Assembly: GCA_964519665.1 (NCBI GenBank)
Contig: CAZFIV010000023.1
Coordinates: 1 to 64,000 of the forward strand
Direction of reading: 5' to 3'
Source of the DNA: JANQQN01 sp964519665
GTDB lineage: Bacteria > Myxococcota > Kuafuiibacteriia > Kuafuiibacteriales > Kuafuiibacteriaceae
Length of the DNA: 64,000 nt
Made by a program: the position numbers and the translations under genes. Every line of letters starts with the position of its first letter. The first letter of the stretch is position 1. This document shows positions 29,708-38,888 of the stretch, in pieces. The notes under the pieces were generated by a model. The model had not been told where the DNA came from. It worked only from the letters and a program-made list of their open reading frames with translations, and ran no database searches.

Positions 29708-31444
29708 TCAAACTCCACGCCCCAAAATTTGTTGGGCGGCCTCGCGGATCCTGCGGTTCTTGCTCTCGGCCATCTGGGTGAGCAGCTCGCGCGCTTTTGG
29801 GTCTTGCACCATCGAAGCGGCCAGCACGGCGTGAATCGCCAGCTCTTCGGATTCCCGACGAACCAATCGGCCTTCTCCCCGCCGGATCGTTCGGCTCAAC
29901 ATCGGAAGGGCGCGAGGGCCATTCGTTTGGGCGTACGCGGCCAGCAGGGCGCGCTTGACCTCGGGCGGGTGAGGGTCGAAACCGAGGCCCTCGACCGTCG
30001 ACGCCAAGACGGTCGGTGCGTCGACGTGTCGCAGTTGAGCGAGGCATTCGACCGCCGCGACCCGAACCCGAGGCTCGGGGTCGTCCAGCATTCGCGTCGC
30101 GACGTTGACGGCCGAGCTGCTCGTTTCGCCGCACAGACTCTCCAGTAGAGCGATTCGCGCGAGAGGGTTAGGATGGTGCTCTACGGCGGCCCACGCTGCC
30201 GCGACGTCTTCCGCCGGCGCCGTTCGCCGGGTGATGTACAACCCCTCCTGAACTTGGGTGATCAGGCGGTCGTCGAGCATGAGGCGGACTTGGCGCCCGT
30301 CGAGCGGACCGAGCTCGATGGCGAGATCGCTCAAGGCGCGCCGTTGACCAGGATCCGAGAACCGTCCGAGCATGGGCAGCAGCAGTGGAACAACCTGGGG
30401 GCCGCAAGCTCGAAAAAACTGAACGAGCGACGTGAAGGCGCTTTGGCAGGCACGCGATTCAGCGGCGGGCCGCAAGACGTGCCGGATGCGAGCCTCGGAG
30501 ATCGCTTCTTCGAGCCAAGTGACGATGCGGAGTGGATACGGCGGTGGCGTTGCACGCACGCCGGCGGCGATCCGACCGGCCAAGGACAGGTCGGCGGCCA
30601 TGACCGCGGTATCAAACATTCGCAGGAGCGCGTCCGCCGCGAGGTCGGCCGCGACGCCATCGAGCAGGTGCAGTGCCCGCAAGGCCGCGTTGGCGGCCCG
30701 AGCGGCGACTCGGTCCGAATCTTCACGGCGCGCCTCGTCGATCAGGACGCGGCCATACGTCGGCGGTGAGGGCGCCCGCCGGGCCGGGTGGAGACCGGTG
30801 GCCATCTCGTCTACGTCGTCGAGTGCACTCGCGATCTGCTTGGCCGCGAGGTCCGCCGCGTCGAGATGAACGACCTTCGGCCCGACGTCGTCGGTGGATT
30901 CACCGTAGATCGCATGGAGCAGGCCGTCGATCTGCGCATCGACGTCTTCGGGCGCGGTCTCCGCGCTCCCTTCGGGCGAGGCGCCAGAGGCGGCCTCGAT
31001 GAAAGTCGTGTCGACGACCAGATACTGGATGTGCTGCAGGTCGTGCTTCCACAGGAACGACACGATGTCGTCGCCCAGGCCCGAATACGCAAACCCGGCC
31101 GCGGTAGCGGACAGGAGGGCTTCGACCTCGGCTTCGGTGACCCCTCGCGAAAACTCCATTCGGCGAAGACCGTCGCGGTACAGAGCAAAGGGAATCGAGT
31201 CCTGCGGGTTAGGCTCCTCGAGGACGGTCGCGTCCGCGAAGACGAGCCGGTCGGGTCGGATGCGCAACGACAGCACGTTGAGGTGGACCAAGGTCTGCTC
31301 GAGCGCCTGCATGAGAGATTCCCTCATGCGGATATAGGCCCGGTTATGGCTGTCGTAGAGCTGGCGGGCGCGAGCCGCACGGGCGAAGGCCTGCAGCGTG
31401 CGGCTCACCTCGGGAACCGCGCTCGGCTGTCCGATCTCCAGCAC
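29708..31444 (-). CDS. HEAT-repeat protein with shared N-terminal domain
   Basis: This 578-residue protein starts with GTG. Residues about 12-140 are the shared N-terminal domain: AFARAARARQLYDSHNRAY, SLRIRPDRLVFADATVL, and a WKHDLQHIQYLVVD end. From about 360 HEAT/armadillo-like repeats follow (PLLLPMLGRFSD, LDDPEPRVRVAAVECLAQL, ESKNRRIREAAQQILGRG). HEAT repeats mediate protein binding. It is upstream of and nearly overlaps the degenerate HD-GYP gene. Together they mirror the 32962/35559 pair. The function is unknown; a scaffold in c-di-GMP-linked regulation is an inference from the neighbouring PilZ gene. Confidence 0.7.
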   Translation of the reverse strand: MLEIGQPSAVPEVSRTLQAFARAARARQLYDSHNRAYIRMRESLMQALEQTLVHLNVLSLRIRPDRLVFADATVLEEPNPQDSIPFALYRDGLRRMEFSRGVTEAEVEALLSATAAGFAYSGLGDDIVSFLWKHDLQHIQYLVVDTTFIEAASGASPEGSAETAPEDVDAQIDGLLHAIYGESTDDVGPKVVHLDAADLAAKQIASALDDVDEMATGLHPARRAPSPPTYGRVLIDEARREDSDRVAARAANAALRALHLLDGVAADLAADALLRMFDTAVMAADLSLAGRIAAGVRATPPPYPLRIVTWLEEAISEARIRHVLRPAAESRACQSAFTSLVQFFRACGPQVVPLLLPMLGRFSDPGQRRALSDLAIELGPLDGRQVRLMLDDRLITQVQEGLYITRRTAPAEDVAAAWAAVEHHPNPLARIALLESLCGETSSSAVNVATRMLDDPEPRVRVAAVECLAQLRHVDAPTVLASTVEGLGFDPHPPEVKRALLAAYAQTNGPRALPMLSRTIRRGEGRLVRRESEELAIHAVLAASMVQDPKARELLTQMAESKNRRIREAAQQILGRGV

Positions 31445-31484
31445 GGTAGGACGTTAGCGTACCGTAACCCAGACACCAAGGAGT

Positions 31485-32411
31485 TCAGTCGGAGGCGCCA
31501 CGAACAGACCTGACGGTCGTTTGGGTCCCTCGAAGCTCCGAACGAGCGGCGTCGAGGCGCGCCTGCGCATCGGCCAATTCTTGCGCTCGCGCTTCGACGT
31601 CCTCTTCCAGCTGCCGAATTCTCTTCTTGAGCGCGGTGAGTCGGACTTGTTCCCGATTGTCCCGCATTGGGACCTTTGGTTCCTCGGTGAGCGGCTCGTC
31701 CGTACCGCCAGCCTCGGCGGGGGTGACCACGACTTGGTCTGTGGTCGAAGCCCTTCGTTTGGATGTTGCGTCGGTCTCAGCGGGGCGCGCGACGGCGGCG
31801 CGCGCCGACCGGGCCGCCTGCTCGACCCGCTCCGCGCGCTGGGCTCGCGCTCGGGCGGTCGCTTCGCGGCGAAGCTGGACCGCTTGCGCATCGACGGTCG
31901 ACATCACGTCGTCGCCCAGGCCCTCGAAGCCGGCCTCGACAACTTCTTCTGTCAGCCGGCCCTGCATGAGAATGGACCGATGGTGCGGGTGCGCTGCCGC
32001 CGCCCGTGCTGTCTTGAGGGCCCGCTCGATCGTGGCCGCAGAAAGGGGCGTGTCACCTTCGGCCGGGGCGGGAACCGCTCCCGCCAGGGCATCGAGGGCG
32101 GCCCGCTCCTGGGCGCGGAGGTCTGCCAGCGGCCGGCGATCTCCGGCCGTGGTCCTCTGCGCGCCTCGAAGGGCGTCGAGCGCGGCAACCAGGCTCGACA
32201 GGAGCGCCGGTTGCTGCCGGGCCCACTGGTTGACCAACCACGCTGGCATCGAGGGTTTGGACAGCTTCTTGACCGCCTGAGCTTCCGTCTTGTGCCCTGA
32301 CAGACGTAGCTGCTTGGCCAGCTCGTTGCGCGCAGCGACGAACTCGTGCGGCTTTTTGCCGTAGAGCGCGTCGATCAGGCCATCGGTCTCCGTTGAATCG
32401 ATACTGCGCAA
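31485..32411 (-). CDS. Conserved coiled-coil protein of unknown function
   Basis: This 308-residue protein resembles a family seen mostly in actinobacteria. Its start pattern is LYGKKPHEFVAARNELAKQL, then KKLSKPSMPAWLVNQWARQQ. The middle is Ala/Arg-rich and helical. The C-terminus (about 245-300) is a coiled coil (LTALKKRIRQLEEDVEARAQ). It starts with TTG at 32411; no ATG is available before the conserved region. It sits between the two HEAT/HD-GYP-like gene pairs. The role is unknown. Confidence 0.65.
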   Translation of the reverse strand: MRSIDSTETDGLIDALYGKKPHEFVAARNELAKQLRLSGHKTEAQAVKKLSKPSMPAWLVNQWARQQPALLSSLVAALDALRGAQRTTAGDRRPLADLRAQERAALDALAGAVPAPAEGDTPLSAATIERALKTARAAAAHPHHRSILMQGRLTEEVVEAGFEGLGDDVMSTVDAQAVQLRREATARARAQRAERVEQAARSARAAVARPAETDATSKRRASTTDQVVVTPAEAGGTDEPLTEEPKVPMRDNREQVRLTALKKRIRQLEEDVEARAQELADAQARLDAARSELRGTQTTVRSVRGASD

Positions 32412-32484
32412 CTCTACTCACCCGCGGACCGATTCTGTGATGTGGCGCAAACGCTTGCGAGCCACTCTCCGCATCGATCGAGAC

Positions 32485-32738
32485 TTGCAAGTGCCAACGC
32501 GCAGCGNNNNNNNNNNNNNNNNNNNNNNNNNNNNNNNNNNNNNNNNNNNNNNNNNNNNNNNNNNNNNNNNNNNNNNNNNNNNNNNNNNNNNNNNNNNNNN
32601 NNNNNNAGCGTCGCGAGCGTAGACGGGTGGGGGCGACTCCGTCGCGCGCGGGCCCCGCGGACATGCAAGTGCCAACGCGCAGCGAGCGTCGCGAGCGTAG
32701 ACGGGTGGGGGCGACTCCGTCGCGCGCGGGCCCCGCGG
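32485..32738. repeat. 78-bp tandem array with gap, related to the array at 18643
   Basis: A complete unit spans 32661-32738. It starts ACATGCAAGTGCCAACGCGC and ends CGCGGGCCCCGCGG. Its last 54 bases recur at 32607-32660, right after the gap, and its first 22 or so bases lie before the gap at 32485-32506. The unit contains GCGAC-TCC-GTCGC, a small hairpin. The TGCAAGTGxCAACGCGCAGC part also occurs in the spacer of the 37-bp array (minus strand), so both arrays belong to one dispersed family. Confidence 0.85.
32507..32606. other. Assembly gap (100 N)
   Basis: Exactly 100 N lie inside the 78-bp tandem array. The true copy number is unknown. Confidence 0.95.
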
Positions 32739-32961
32739 AATTCTGCGAGGCCAAGCTCGACGGCTCGCCGGCGAGGGGAGCCGAAGCGTTAGTCGAGAGG
32801 GACAACGTGCCGTTGCTGCCAGGCGGCGAAGGAAGTTGGCGGTGGTGCCAAGCCGGCGTCGCCTGGTTGACGGATTCATCGCGTCGGATCATCGGTGGCT
32901 TGACGCCGCCAAGCAAGACAGCGTTCGTCGGCTGGACTTGACCGTCCTTCGAGTGCCTCTC

Positions 32962-35562
32962 ATGCTGCCCCTCATGTCGGGGCGCTCGAGCGGTTCGGGA
33001 GATGATCATCGCCCACCTCATCATCATCTCCCGGTTCGTTCCCCGACCCAACCGGGCCCGGGGCACGTACCGCTCGGATCCGCCGAGTCCTCCTCACCAG
33101 GATCATCGGAGTCCGCGGAGGGGTCAGGACCCCCTTCCGATCGCGCCACCGGCAAGGCCGGGTCGGCCCCCGGCCGGCCGTCGAATCAAGTACCTCGGGC
33201 GAGTCAGGTACCGCCGTCCGGTCAGCCGCCGTCATCCAGACCGCCGGCATCCGACGACCCCTATCCGCCGCCGCTGCTGACTCCTGCGCACGGCGTTCCC
33301 ATTCCGGCCGGCTCCATGATGGCCCCGCCGGGGGCGTTGGCTGGGCAGCCTCCACTCAATAGGTCGGCCTCCAACGCGGGAGCTGGCCCCCGAGCTGGTT
33401 GGCCGAGCCAAAGCTCGGGGTTCCGAACGCCCTCGCCGTTTCCATTCCAGGAGCGATCCACCCCGTCGCCGGCGCTCGGGGTGACGCCGTCGCCGGACTA
33501 TGGAGGTTCAGTGTTGACGCCGGCGCACGGGGTGCCGGCTGCGTCACCCGCCCACGGCGTGGGGCCGGCGGCGTCCCCGGCTCTCAGAGGGCCCGACCCG
33601 GCGTCGACGGGTGGAGCGACCCCAAGCTTCGGGGCCGTAGCCGCGGAGTTCACGGCCGCTCAGTCGACTCCGGCTCATGGGCTGGCGACCTCCGCACCGA
33701 GTCGAGCGTTGTCGGGTACCCGCGGAACCCGACGGTCGGCGTGGGGGCGGGCGCTCGAGCACTTCTGGCAGGCGGTGGATCGGGCGGCGACGGCGTTGCA
33801 CGCCTACCCAGCCAACAACCCGGTGCATCGCGAGTATTTCGGTCAGGTGCAGACGCTGCTCGAAGAACTCTTGGTCCGGCAGTCGCCGTTGATGCTGAGT
33901 GTGGTCGGACCGACCCTGCGCTGGTCTTCCGAGTCGGTCTTCGAGGACGTTGACCCGGAAAACGGACTGTTGGCAAACCTGAGCCGCCAAGGCATCGAGC
34001 ATGTGTGCTTCGCTCGAGGCCTCGGTGAGGATGACCTCGCTCGCATCATTCGAGTGCTCGCCGGTCTCGGGAGCAACGACGGGCACCTCGACCTCGCAGC
34101 TCAGCTGGTGGGTATCGATGCTCGTTACTTCCAGTGCGCGCTGACCGATCCCTTCGACCCCGTGAGTCCGGTGCCTCGAGCGCTCACCGCCGAGCAAGAT
34201 CAGTATCGTCAATTCATCCTTCACACCTCCGACGCGGCGGTCGTCGCCGAACCGCCGGCCGAGGCGCTGGCTGGATGGGCTCCGCCGGCACCGCTGCCGT
34301 GGGTCGAAGCCTTGGACGTCGAGATGTCGGAGCGTCGTCAGGAGCTTCAACAGCAGGACGCGCGGGGGCCGTTGACCGCCCGGGCGATGGTGCTGCTGAT
34401 GCGTGCGCTCGGTGCCGAGGCCGAACCTAGCGCCGAGACGCCCGCTTGGCGGCTGCTCACCGAACTGATCCGAGCGATCATCGTTGGCGGCCACCTTCAG
34501 GACGCCCAAGCTCTTCTCGACCGCATGGACGACTACGCCCGCCGATCGGGATCGGCGCCCGTCCAGCGGATCGCCGAGGGCGTTCGGGGCTGGCTCAGCA
34601 GCGAAGACATGGTGCGGACGGTGCTCGTTCAGGTCGAGCAGATGGCCGACCCGACCGCCCTTCGGGCTGCCGTCGTCGGCTACCTGAACCGACTCGGTCC
34701 GGCGGCTGAGCCAGCGCTGTGGTCGATGGCTCGGTCCCTTCGTACCGAGATGGCGCGCCGCCACGTGGCGGAAGTCCTCGTCCAGTTTCTCGAGCGAGCG
34801 CCGCAGTCTGTGTTTCATCGGTTGTCCGAACAGAGCCCGAGCATGGTCATCGACCTGGTCACGCAGGCGGAGGCCCGGCGAACGACGGTCGGTGATCACG
34901 TTTGGTGGTTTGGGCTCGAACACCGAGATGGGGCCGTACGAACGCCCGCGACCAAGCTCCTGCGTCGACGCGACGGACCGGTGACCGAAGCGGTCTTGCT
35001 CGACAAGCTCGATGACCAGGACCCGCAGGTTCGGATGGCCGCGCTCGACGCGATCGGCGTCCGCCGACGCCAACTGCTGCTGGATCGGGTTCAGCGGTAC
35101 TTCAACTTCGAAGACGTCGACCGGTACGCGGACGCCGAGATCGGCATGGCGATGATCGCGCTGGCGCGCATCGCGGGCGCGCGGGCGGTGCCTCAGCTCA
35201 GCCAGATTCTTCTCGAAGGGCATCGATTCGGACTCGGCGCCAAGACGGTCGAGGTCCAAGTTCGGGCGGCCCAGGTCCTGGGGGCCGTCCCTGACGGGTC
35301 GGCGGTCAAAGCGCTGCAACAGGGGGCGCAGTCCCGCCAGCCGAGGCTTCGGAGCACTTCCCAAAGAGCGTTGGAAGGGCAGTTTGCGCACGGCCTCGCG
35401 GTCGAACCGGCGCCGGACATCGACCTTCACCCGAGACCCGCGGGCCTCACCCGGCTCGGTTCCACGTCGACGCCTGCCGGACGCGCACCGACGACCGAGA
35501 GCAGACAGGTGGCGCGAGGAATCGTCGGACTTCCGAACGAGAGCGGGGAGGGTGACGCATGA
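32962..35562 (+). CDS. Large HEAT-repeat protein with disordered Pro-rich region and shared N-terminal domain
   Basis: This protein has about 866 residues. The first 240 or so are disordered and Pro/Ser/Gly-rich, with repeated TPAHGV/SPAHGV motifs. The shared domain follows (FWQAVDRAATALHAYPANNP, SVVGPTLRWSSESVFED, CFARGLGEDDLARIIRVLAG), then a long helical region. C-terminal HEAT repeats follow (DDQDPQVRMAALDAIG, ARIAGARAVPQLSQIL, QVRAAQVLGAVPDGSAV). The start is uncertain: ATG 32962, ATG 32974 or the upstream GTG 32836. The stop overlaps the next gene (ATGA 35559), giving a coupled HEAT plus HD-GYP-like pair. It parallels the 29708/27730 pair. Confidence 0.7.
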   Translation: MLPLMSGRSSGSGDDHRPPHHHLPVRSPTQPGPGHVPLGSAESSSPGSSESAEGSGPPSDRATGKAGSAPGRPSNQVPRASQVPPSGQPPSSRPPASDDPYPPPLLTPAHGVPIPAGSMMAPPGALAGQPPLNRSASNAGAGPRAGWPSQSSGFRTPSPFPFQERSTPSPALGVTPSPDYGGSVLTPAHGVPAASPAHGVGPAASPALRGPDPASTGGATPSFGAVAAEFTAAQSTPAHGLATSAPSRALSGTRGTRRSAWGRALEHFWQAVDRAATALHAYPANNPVHREYFGQVQTLLEELLVRQSPLMLSVVGPTLRWSSESVFEDVDPENGLLANLSRQGIEHVCFARGLGEDDLARIIRVLAGLGSNDGHLDLAAQLVGIDARYFQCALTDPFDPVSPVPRALTAEQDQYRQFILHTSDAAVVAEPPAEALAGWAPPAPLPWVEALDVEMSERRQELQQQDARGPLTARAMVLLMRALGAEAEPSAETPAWRLLTELIRAIIVGGHLQDAQALLDRMDDYARRSGSAPVQRIAEGVRGWLSSEDMVRTVLVQVEQMADPTALRAAVVGYLNRLGPAAEPALWSMARSLRTEMARRHVAEVLVQFLERAPQSVFHRLSEQSPSMVIDLVTQAEARRTTVGDHVWWFGLEHRDGAVRTPATKLLRRRDGPVTEAVLLDKLDDQDPQVRMAALDAIGVRRRQLLLDRVQRYFNFEDVDRYADAEIGMAMIALARIAGARAVPQLSQILLEGHRFGLGAKTVEVQVRAAQVLGAVPDGSAVKALQQGAQSRQPRLRSTSQRALEGQFAHGLAVEPAPDIDLHPRPAGLTRLGSTSTPAGRAPTTESRQVARGIVGLPNESGEGDA

Positions 35563-36779
35563 TTCCCCCGCCCGTCCTGCCCGAATCGCACCGAGAACAA
35601 GCGCGGCAGGCCATCCTGCATGGCCTGGCTGTTCTCCAAGCCGTCGAGCGCCACGGATCCCAGGGGCGTCCGTTTCTCGACGCGCTCGCGGGGTGGCAGG
35701 TCTCGCTGGTCGAGCTGACCAATCGCACCGGCCTTCCGCTCAGGATGCGGTTGCTCGAAGACACGCTCTGGGTAGGGGAACGCATCCTTGGGTGCGACCC
35801 CCGGACCGCCGAAGCGATCGGGCATCTGCAGACCCGATGGCGACAGCGGGCGGTCGGTGGCTTGTTGTGGCAGCAGACACCCTCGGTCGAGATCCTACGG
35901 CACTGGGTTCTTCGGTTCGGTCAGCCGCTTCACCAGCCGGCCGACGCAGCTCGGATTCGGTCGACCCTCGAGGAGCTGAGACCCTACGGCCTCGAGACGA
36001 TCGACCCCCGGTCACCCAATGTGAACGAGCAGCGCGCGGTCCGGAGCATGGGCATTCGGTTCGCTCGGGGGGCCCTCGCGAGGGCGGCGGTCGCCTTCGC
36101 GGGCTTCGTCAATATGATCTACGAGCGGCAAGATCCCTTTACATTCGCCGTCGGTTTCGAGCGGCCGATCATCGACCTCGTCGAAGTCGCCCAAGCCGCG
36201 CCCGAGAACCTAGCCTGGGTCCTGGCGGGCCGACGGGAACAAGCGAACGCGCTCGAGGAGGTCATGGGGGGCTACGCGCCGATCCACGCGGCGTCCACCG
36301 CTGCGTATTCGATTCTGCTGGGCACCGGCCTTCGCCTATCGTCGCAGCAGCTGTTGGAGCTAGGGGTCAGTGCGTTGCTGGGCAAGGTACCGTTCGCGCT
36401 ACTGCCGCCCGAAATGACGGAGCGGGCGGGCTCGTTGTCGCCGGAAGATCGATATGCACTGCAGCTGGCGACCGTACGAGCGGCGCAACCCATGTTGGCG
36501 CATAGCCGCTTCGGCGAAGCGACCTTGCGACGCCTAGTGGTGGCGTACGAACATCAGCGACCTTATGCGCTCGATTCAGGGCAAAGGACTGACACTCACG
36601 TGTTCTCGAGAATCGTGTCGGTCGCCGACGCGTTCGACGCTCTCACTACCCCGCGTCCGTGGCGGGCCAATCACACGGTCAACGAGGCGCTCTCCGAACT
36701 CCGGCAAGGTGCGGGTACCCGCTACGACCCGGTATTCGTGGAGGCCATGGACGGCCTCACTCGTAATAGTGCGCTCTAA
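35559..36779 (+). CDS. Degenerate HD-GYP-like protein with shared N-terminal domain
   Basis: This 406-residue protein is translationally coupled to the HEAT gene by ATGA. The N-terminal about 130 residues are a shorter version of the shared domain (AVLQAVERHGSQGRPFLDAL, LPLRMRLLEDTLWVG). The C-terminal half matches HD-GYP: SRIVSVADAFDALTTPRPWR and GAGTRYDPVFVEAM are clear. The metal-binding HD is replaced (VSALLGKVPFALLP) and the HHE...GYP stretch reads VVAYEHQRPYAL. Most ligands are therefore missing and c-di-GMP hydrolysis is unlikely. A role as an inactive sensor or scaffold is an inference. Confidence 0.75.
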   Translation: MIPPPVLPESHREQARQAILHGLAVLQAVERHGSQGRPFLDALAGWQVSLVELTNRTGLPLRMRLLEDTLWVGERILGCDPRTAEAIGHLQTRWRQRAVGGLLWQQTPSVEILRHWVLRFGQPLHQPADAARIRSTLEELRPYGLETIDPRSPNVNEQRAVRSMGIRFARGALARAAVAFAGFVNMIYERQDPFTFAVGFERPIIDLVEVAQAAPENLAWVLAGRREQANALEEVMGGYAPIHAASTAAYSILLGTGLRLSSQQLLELGVSALLGKVPFALLPPEMTERAGSLSPEDRYALQLATVRAAQPMLAHSRFGEATLRRLVVAYEHQRPYALDSGQRTDTHVFSRIVSVADAFDALTTPRPWRANHTVNEALSELRQGAGTRYDPVFVEAMDGLTRNSAL

Positions 36780-36816
36780 CGAAGCGAGTGGATGTCGTGC
36801 AAGAAGGGCTGACGGC

Positions 36817-37335
36817 ATGCCGTACGTGATGGTCGACATCGAGGCCGATGGCCCGATCCCAGGCGACTACTCGATGATCAGCTTCGGCGCGGTCATCGTC
36901 GAGCCTGGGTTGTCGCGAACCTTCTATGGTCAGCTGAAGCCGATCTCCGAACGATGGGTGCCCGAGGCCCTCGCGGTCAGCGGACACACCCGGGACGAGA
37001 CGCTTCGGTTCGACGACCCGCAGACTGTAATGGAGCGGTTCGCGAGCTGGCTTGAGCAGGAATGCCCAAAGCGGAAGATCTTCGTCTCGGACAACAATGG
37101 GTTCGACTGGCAATTCATCAACTGGTACTTTCACCACTTCATCGCCCACAACCCGTTCGGGTTCAGTTCTCAGAACCTGGGCTCCCTGTACAAGGGGCTC
37201 GTCAACGATACTTTCCAGACCTTCAAGCACCTTCGCAAAACCAAGCATTCGCATCATCCCGTGGACGATGCAAAGGGTAACGCCGAAGCCCTGCTGGCGA
37301 TGAAAGACATGGGTCTCAAGATCCGCTGGGACTGA
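36817..37335 (+). CDS. DEDDh-type 3'-5' exonuclease-like protein
   Basis: This 172-residue protein has the exonuclease motifs in order: VDIEADGP (Exo I Asp and Glu), SDNNGFDWQFINWYF (Exo II Asp) and HHPVDDAKGNAEAL (Exo III His and Asp). It is single-domain and short, like RNase T or oligoribonuclease relatives; whether RNA or DNA is the substrate is unknown. ATG 36817 follows AAGAAGGG at 36801-36808, a good ribosome-binding site. The longer frame from 36565 overlaps the previous gene and is not credible. It is convergent with hutF. Confidence 0.8.
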   Translation: MPYVMVDIEADGPIPGDYSMISFGAVIVEPGLSRTFYGQLKPISERWVPEALAVSGHTRDETLRFDDPQTVMERFASWLEQECPKRKIFVSDNNGFDWQFINWYFHHFIAHNPFGFSSQNLGSLYKGLVNDTFQTFKHLRKTKHSHHPVDDAKGNAEALLAMKDMGLKIRWD

Positions 37336-37461
37336 GCCGTCGGCTCACGTCGCGCGCCGTCCTCGTGTTCAGCCAGCCATCATGACCAGGGTGAGTATTG
37401 CGTCGACCACGTAGTCGGGCCATCCCGTGGTGGCTTGTGCTTCACCCGCCGGCGAGTCTCC

Positions 37462-37483
37462 GGCTGGGGGCCGGACCCCAGCC
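37462..37483. terminator. Hairpin between convergent exonuclease and hutF genes
   Basis: GGCTGGGG and CCCCAGCC form a perfect 8-bp stem around a 6-base loop in the 176-bp gap between two convergent genes. It could serve both directions. No U-tract is evident. Confidence 0.4.
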
Positions 37484-37511
37484 CTTGCCAACACCTTTCG
37501 AAGTGCGGAGA

Positions 37512-38888
37512 TCACCGCCAACGGGCGCGGAGTGAACTCATCGCGGCTACGAAGTCCCGCCGTACCGCCTCCTGACGCGAGTGGCGACCGTTCGCCACGA
37601 GCTGCGTGCCGCCCACCCAGACGTCGCGGATGACGTCGTCGGCGCCGGAGAATACCCAGGCGTCGACCGCGGTTGCAGGGTCGTGCCCGATGAGACGTGG
37701 ATGGTCGGCGTCGAGGACGACCAGGTCGGCCCGGCGACCGGGGGCGAGGGCGCCGGTATTCTGGGCGATCGCGTCCGCGCCGGTCGCCGATGCCGTGTCG
37801 TAGAGCGAGCGGCCGACCTGTCGCTCAGCCCCCCAGAGCACGTTGCGGCGGCCGAGGACCAAGCGTTGGCCCCACTCGAGTAGCGCTAGCTCTCGGGACA
37901 CGCTGACCGTGGCGTGGGAGTCGGAGCCGATGGCCCACCGACCGGCGAGGCGGCGAAACGCTTCGGCCCGGAAGACGCCGTCGCCGAGGTCGGCTTCGGT
38001 GGTGGGGCACAGACCGACGACCGCGTTCGAATCGGCGATGGCGGCCAGCTCGTCGTCGGTAGCGTGGGTCGCGTGCACCAAGCACCAGGCTGGACCGAGG
38101 CCGAATCGCCCGGCTAGCCACTGGATCGGCCGCTTGCCATGATAGCGCTGGCAGTCTTGCACTTCTTGCGGCTGCTCCGCGATATGAATGTGCTTCGGCG
38201 CTTCTGGTTCGGTCGTCTCAATGGCGCTCAACAGCTCGGCGAGCGCCGCTTCGGGAACGGCGCGAAGGCTGTGGGGCGCAACCCCGATGACGCCGAAGCG
38301 ATGACTCCGAAGGCTGGCGCGGGCCGCTTCCCATGTTGTCAAGAAAGCCTGCGGATCGCGGTGGACGAACCTTCGTTGCTCGAGTAACGCCGGGCGGTCG
38401 AAGCCGCCCGTGAAATAGGCGACCGGAAGCAGCGTGAGCGGCATGCCCGCCGTTCGGGCCGCGTCGATGAGCGCGTCGCTCAGTTCGGCGGGGTTGTGGT
38501 AGGGCTCGCCGCCGGGTTGATGGTGCAGATACTGGAACTCTCCGACCGCCGTGTAACCGGCCTCCAGCATCTCCACGTACAGCTGCGCGGCGATCGCTCG
38601 CAGCTCGTCCGGCGTGAGGGAGAGGGCGAGGCGGTACATCCCCGTCCGCCAGGTCCAAAATGAGTCTTCACGGTCGTCGGCGAGCTGCACGAAGCCGGCG
38701 AGGGCCCGCTGAAATGCGTGGGAGTGCACGTTGGCCATGCCGGGCAACGTGTAGCCGGAGATTCGAACATCGTCCTCGGTGGGCGCGCCGGCCTCGACCG
38801 TGATGATGGTTCCCGCATCGTCGATCGTGAGGATACCGGGGGACAGCCAGCCGTCGGGCTGATGCAGGTGCTCGCAGCTCAGTCGCAT
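37512..38888 (-). CDS. hutF: Formimidoylglutamate deiminase
   Basis: This 458-residue amidohydrolase converts N-formimidoyl-glutamate to N-formylglutamate in the five-step histidine pathway. It begins with the short strand-rich domain, then the metal motif NVHSHAFQRALAG. HIHIAEQPQEVQDC, VHATHAT and the metal Asp in SDSHATVS follow. The closing ADLVVLDADHP and NTGALAPGRRADL are typical. Its first 10 bases overlap the stop region of the upstream SulP gene. hutU is in the same window but far away, and hutG/hutH/hutI are not seen. Confidence 0.93.
   Translation of the reverse strand: MRLSCEHLHQPDGWLSPGILTIDDAGTIITVEAGAPTEDDVRISGYTLPGMANVHSHAFQRALAGFVQLADDREDSFWTWRTGMYRLALSLTPDELRAIAAQLYVEMLEAGYTAVGEFQYLHHQPGGEPYHNPAELSDALIDAARTAGMPLTLLPVAYFTGGFDRPALLEQRRFVHRDPQAFLTTWEAARASLRSHRFGVIGVAPHSLRAVPEAALAELLSAIETTEPEAPKHIHIAEQPQEVQDCQRYHGKRPIQWLAGRFGLGPAWCLVHATHATDDELAAIADSNAVVGLCPTTEADLGDGVFRAEAFRRLAGRWAIGSDSHATVSVSRELALLEWGQRLVLGRRNVLWGAERQVGRSLYDTASATGADAIAQNTGALAPGRRADLVVLDADHPRLIGHDPATAVDAWVFSGADDVIRDVWVGGTQLVANGRHSRQEAVRRDFVAAMSSLRARWR

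Larger units (their letters stand above)
32412..32961. other. Gene-free stretch: 78-bp repeat array and scaffold gap
   Basis: Between the divergent coiled-coil gene and the HEAT gene lies a tandem repeat with a 100-N gap (32507-32606). About 200 bp without a recognisable gene follow, which should hold the promoter of the HEAT/HD-GYP-like operon. Open frames here come from repeats with a period divisible by three. Confidence 0.7.

Noticed and set aside
32053..33066. Minus-strand frame crossing the third gap
   Set aside because: It owes its length to a 78-bp repeat (26 codons) and to N, and is out of frame with the coiled-coil gene it overlaps.
33544..35430. 628-residue minus-strand frame opposite the large HEAT gene
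   Set aside because: It has no family features and is explained as an antisense shadow; the plus strand has clear domains.
37336..37511. Possible small RNA between the exonuclease and hutF genes
   Set aside because: Only a single 8-bp hairpin is seen, which is adequately explained as a terminator.
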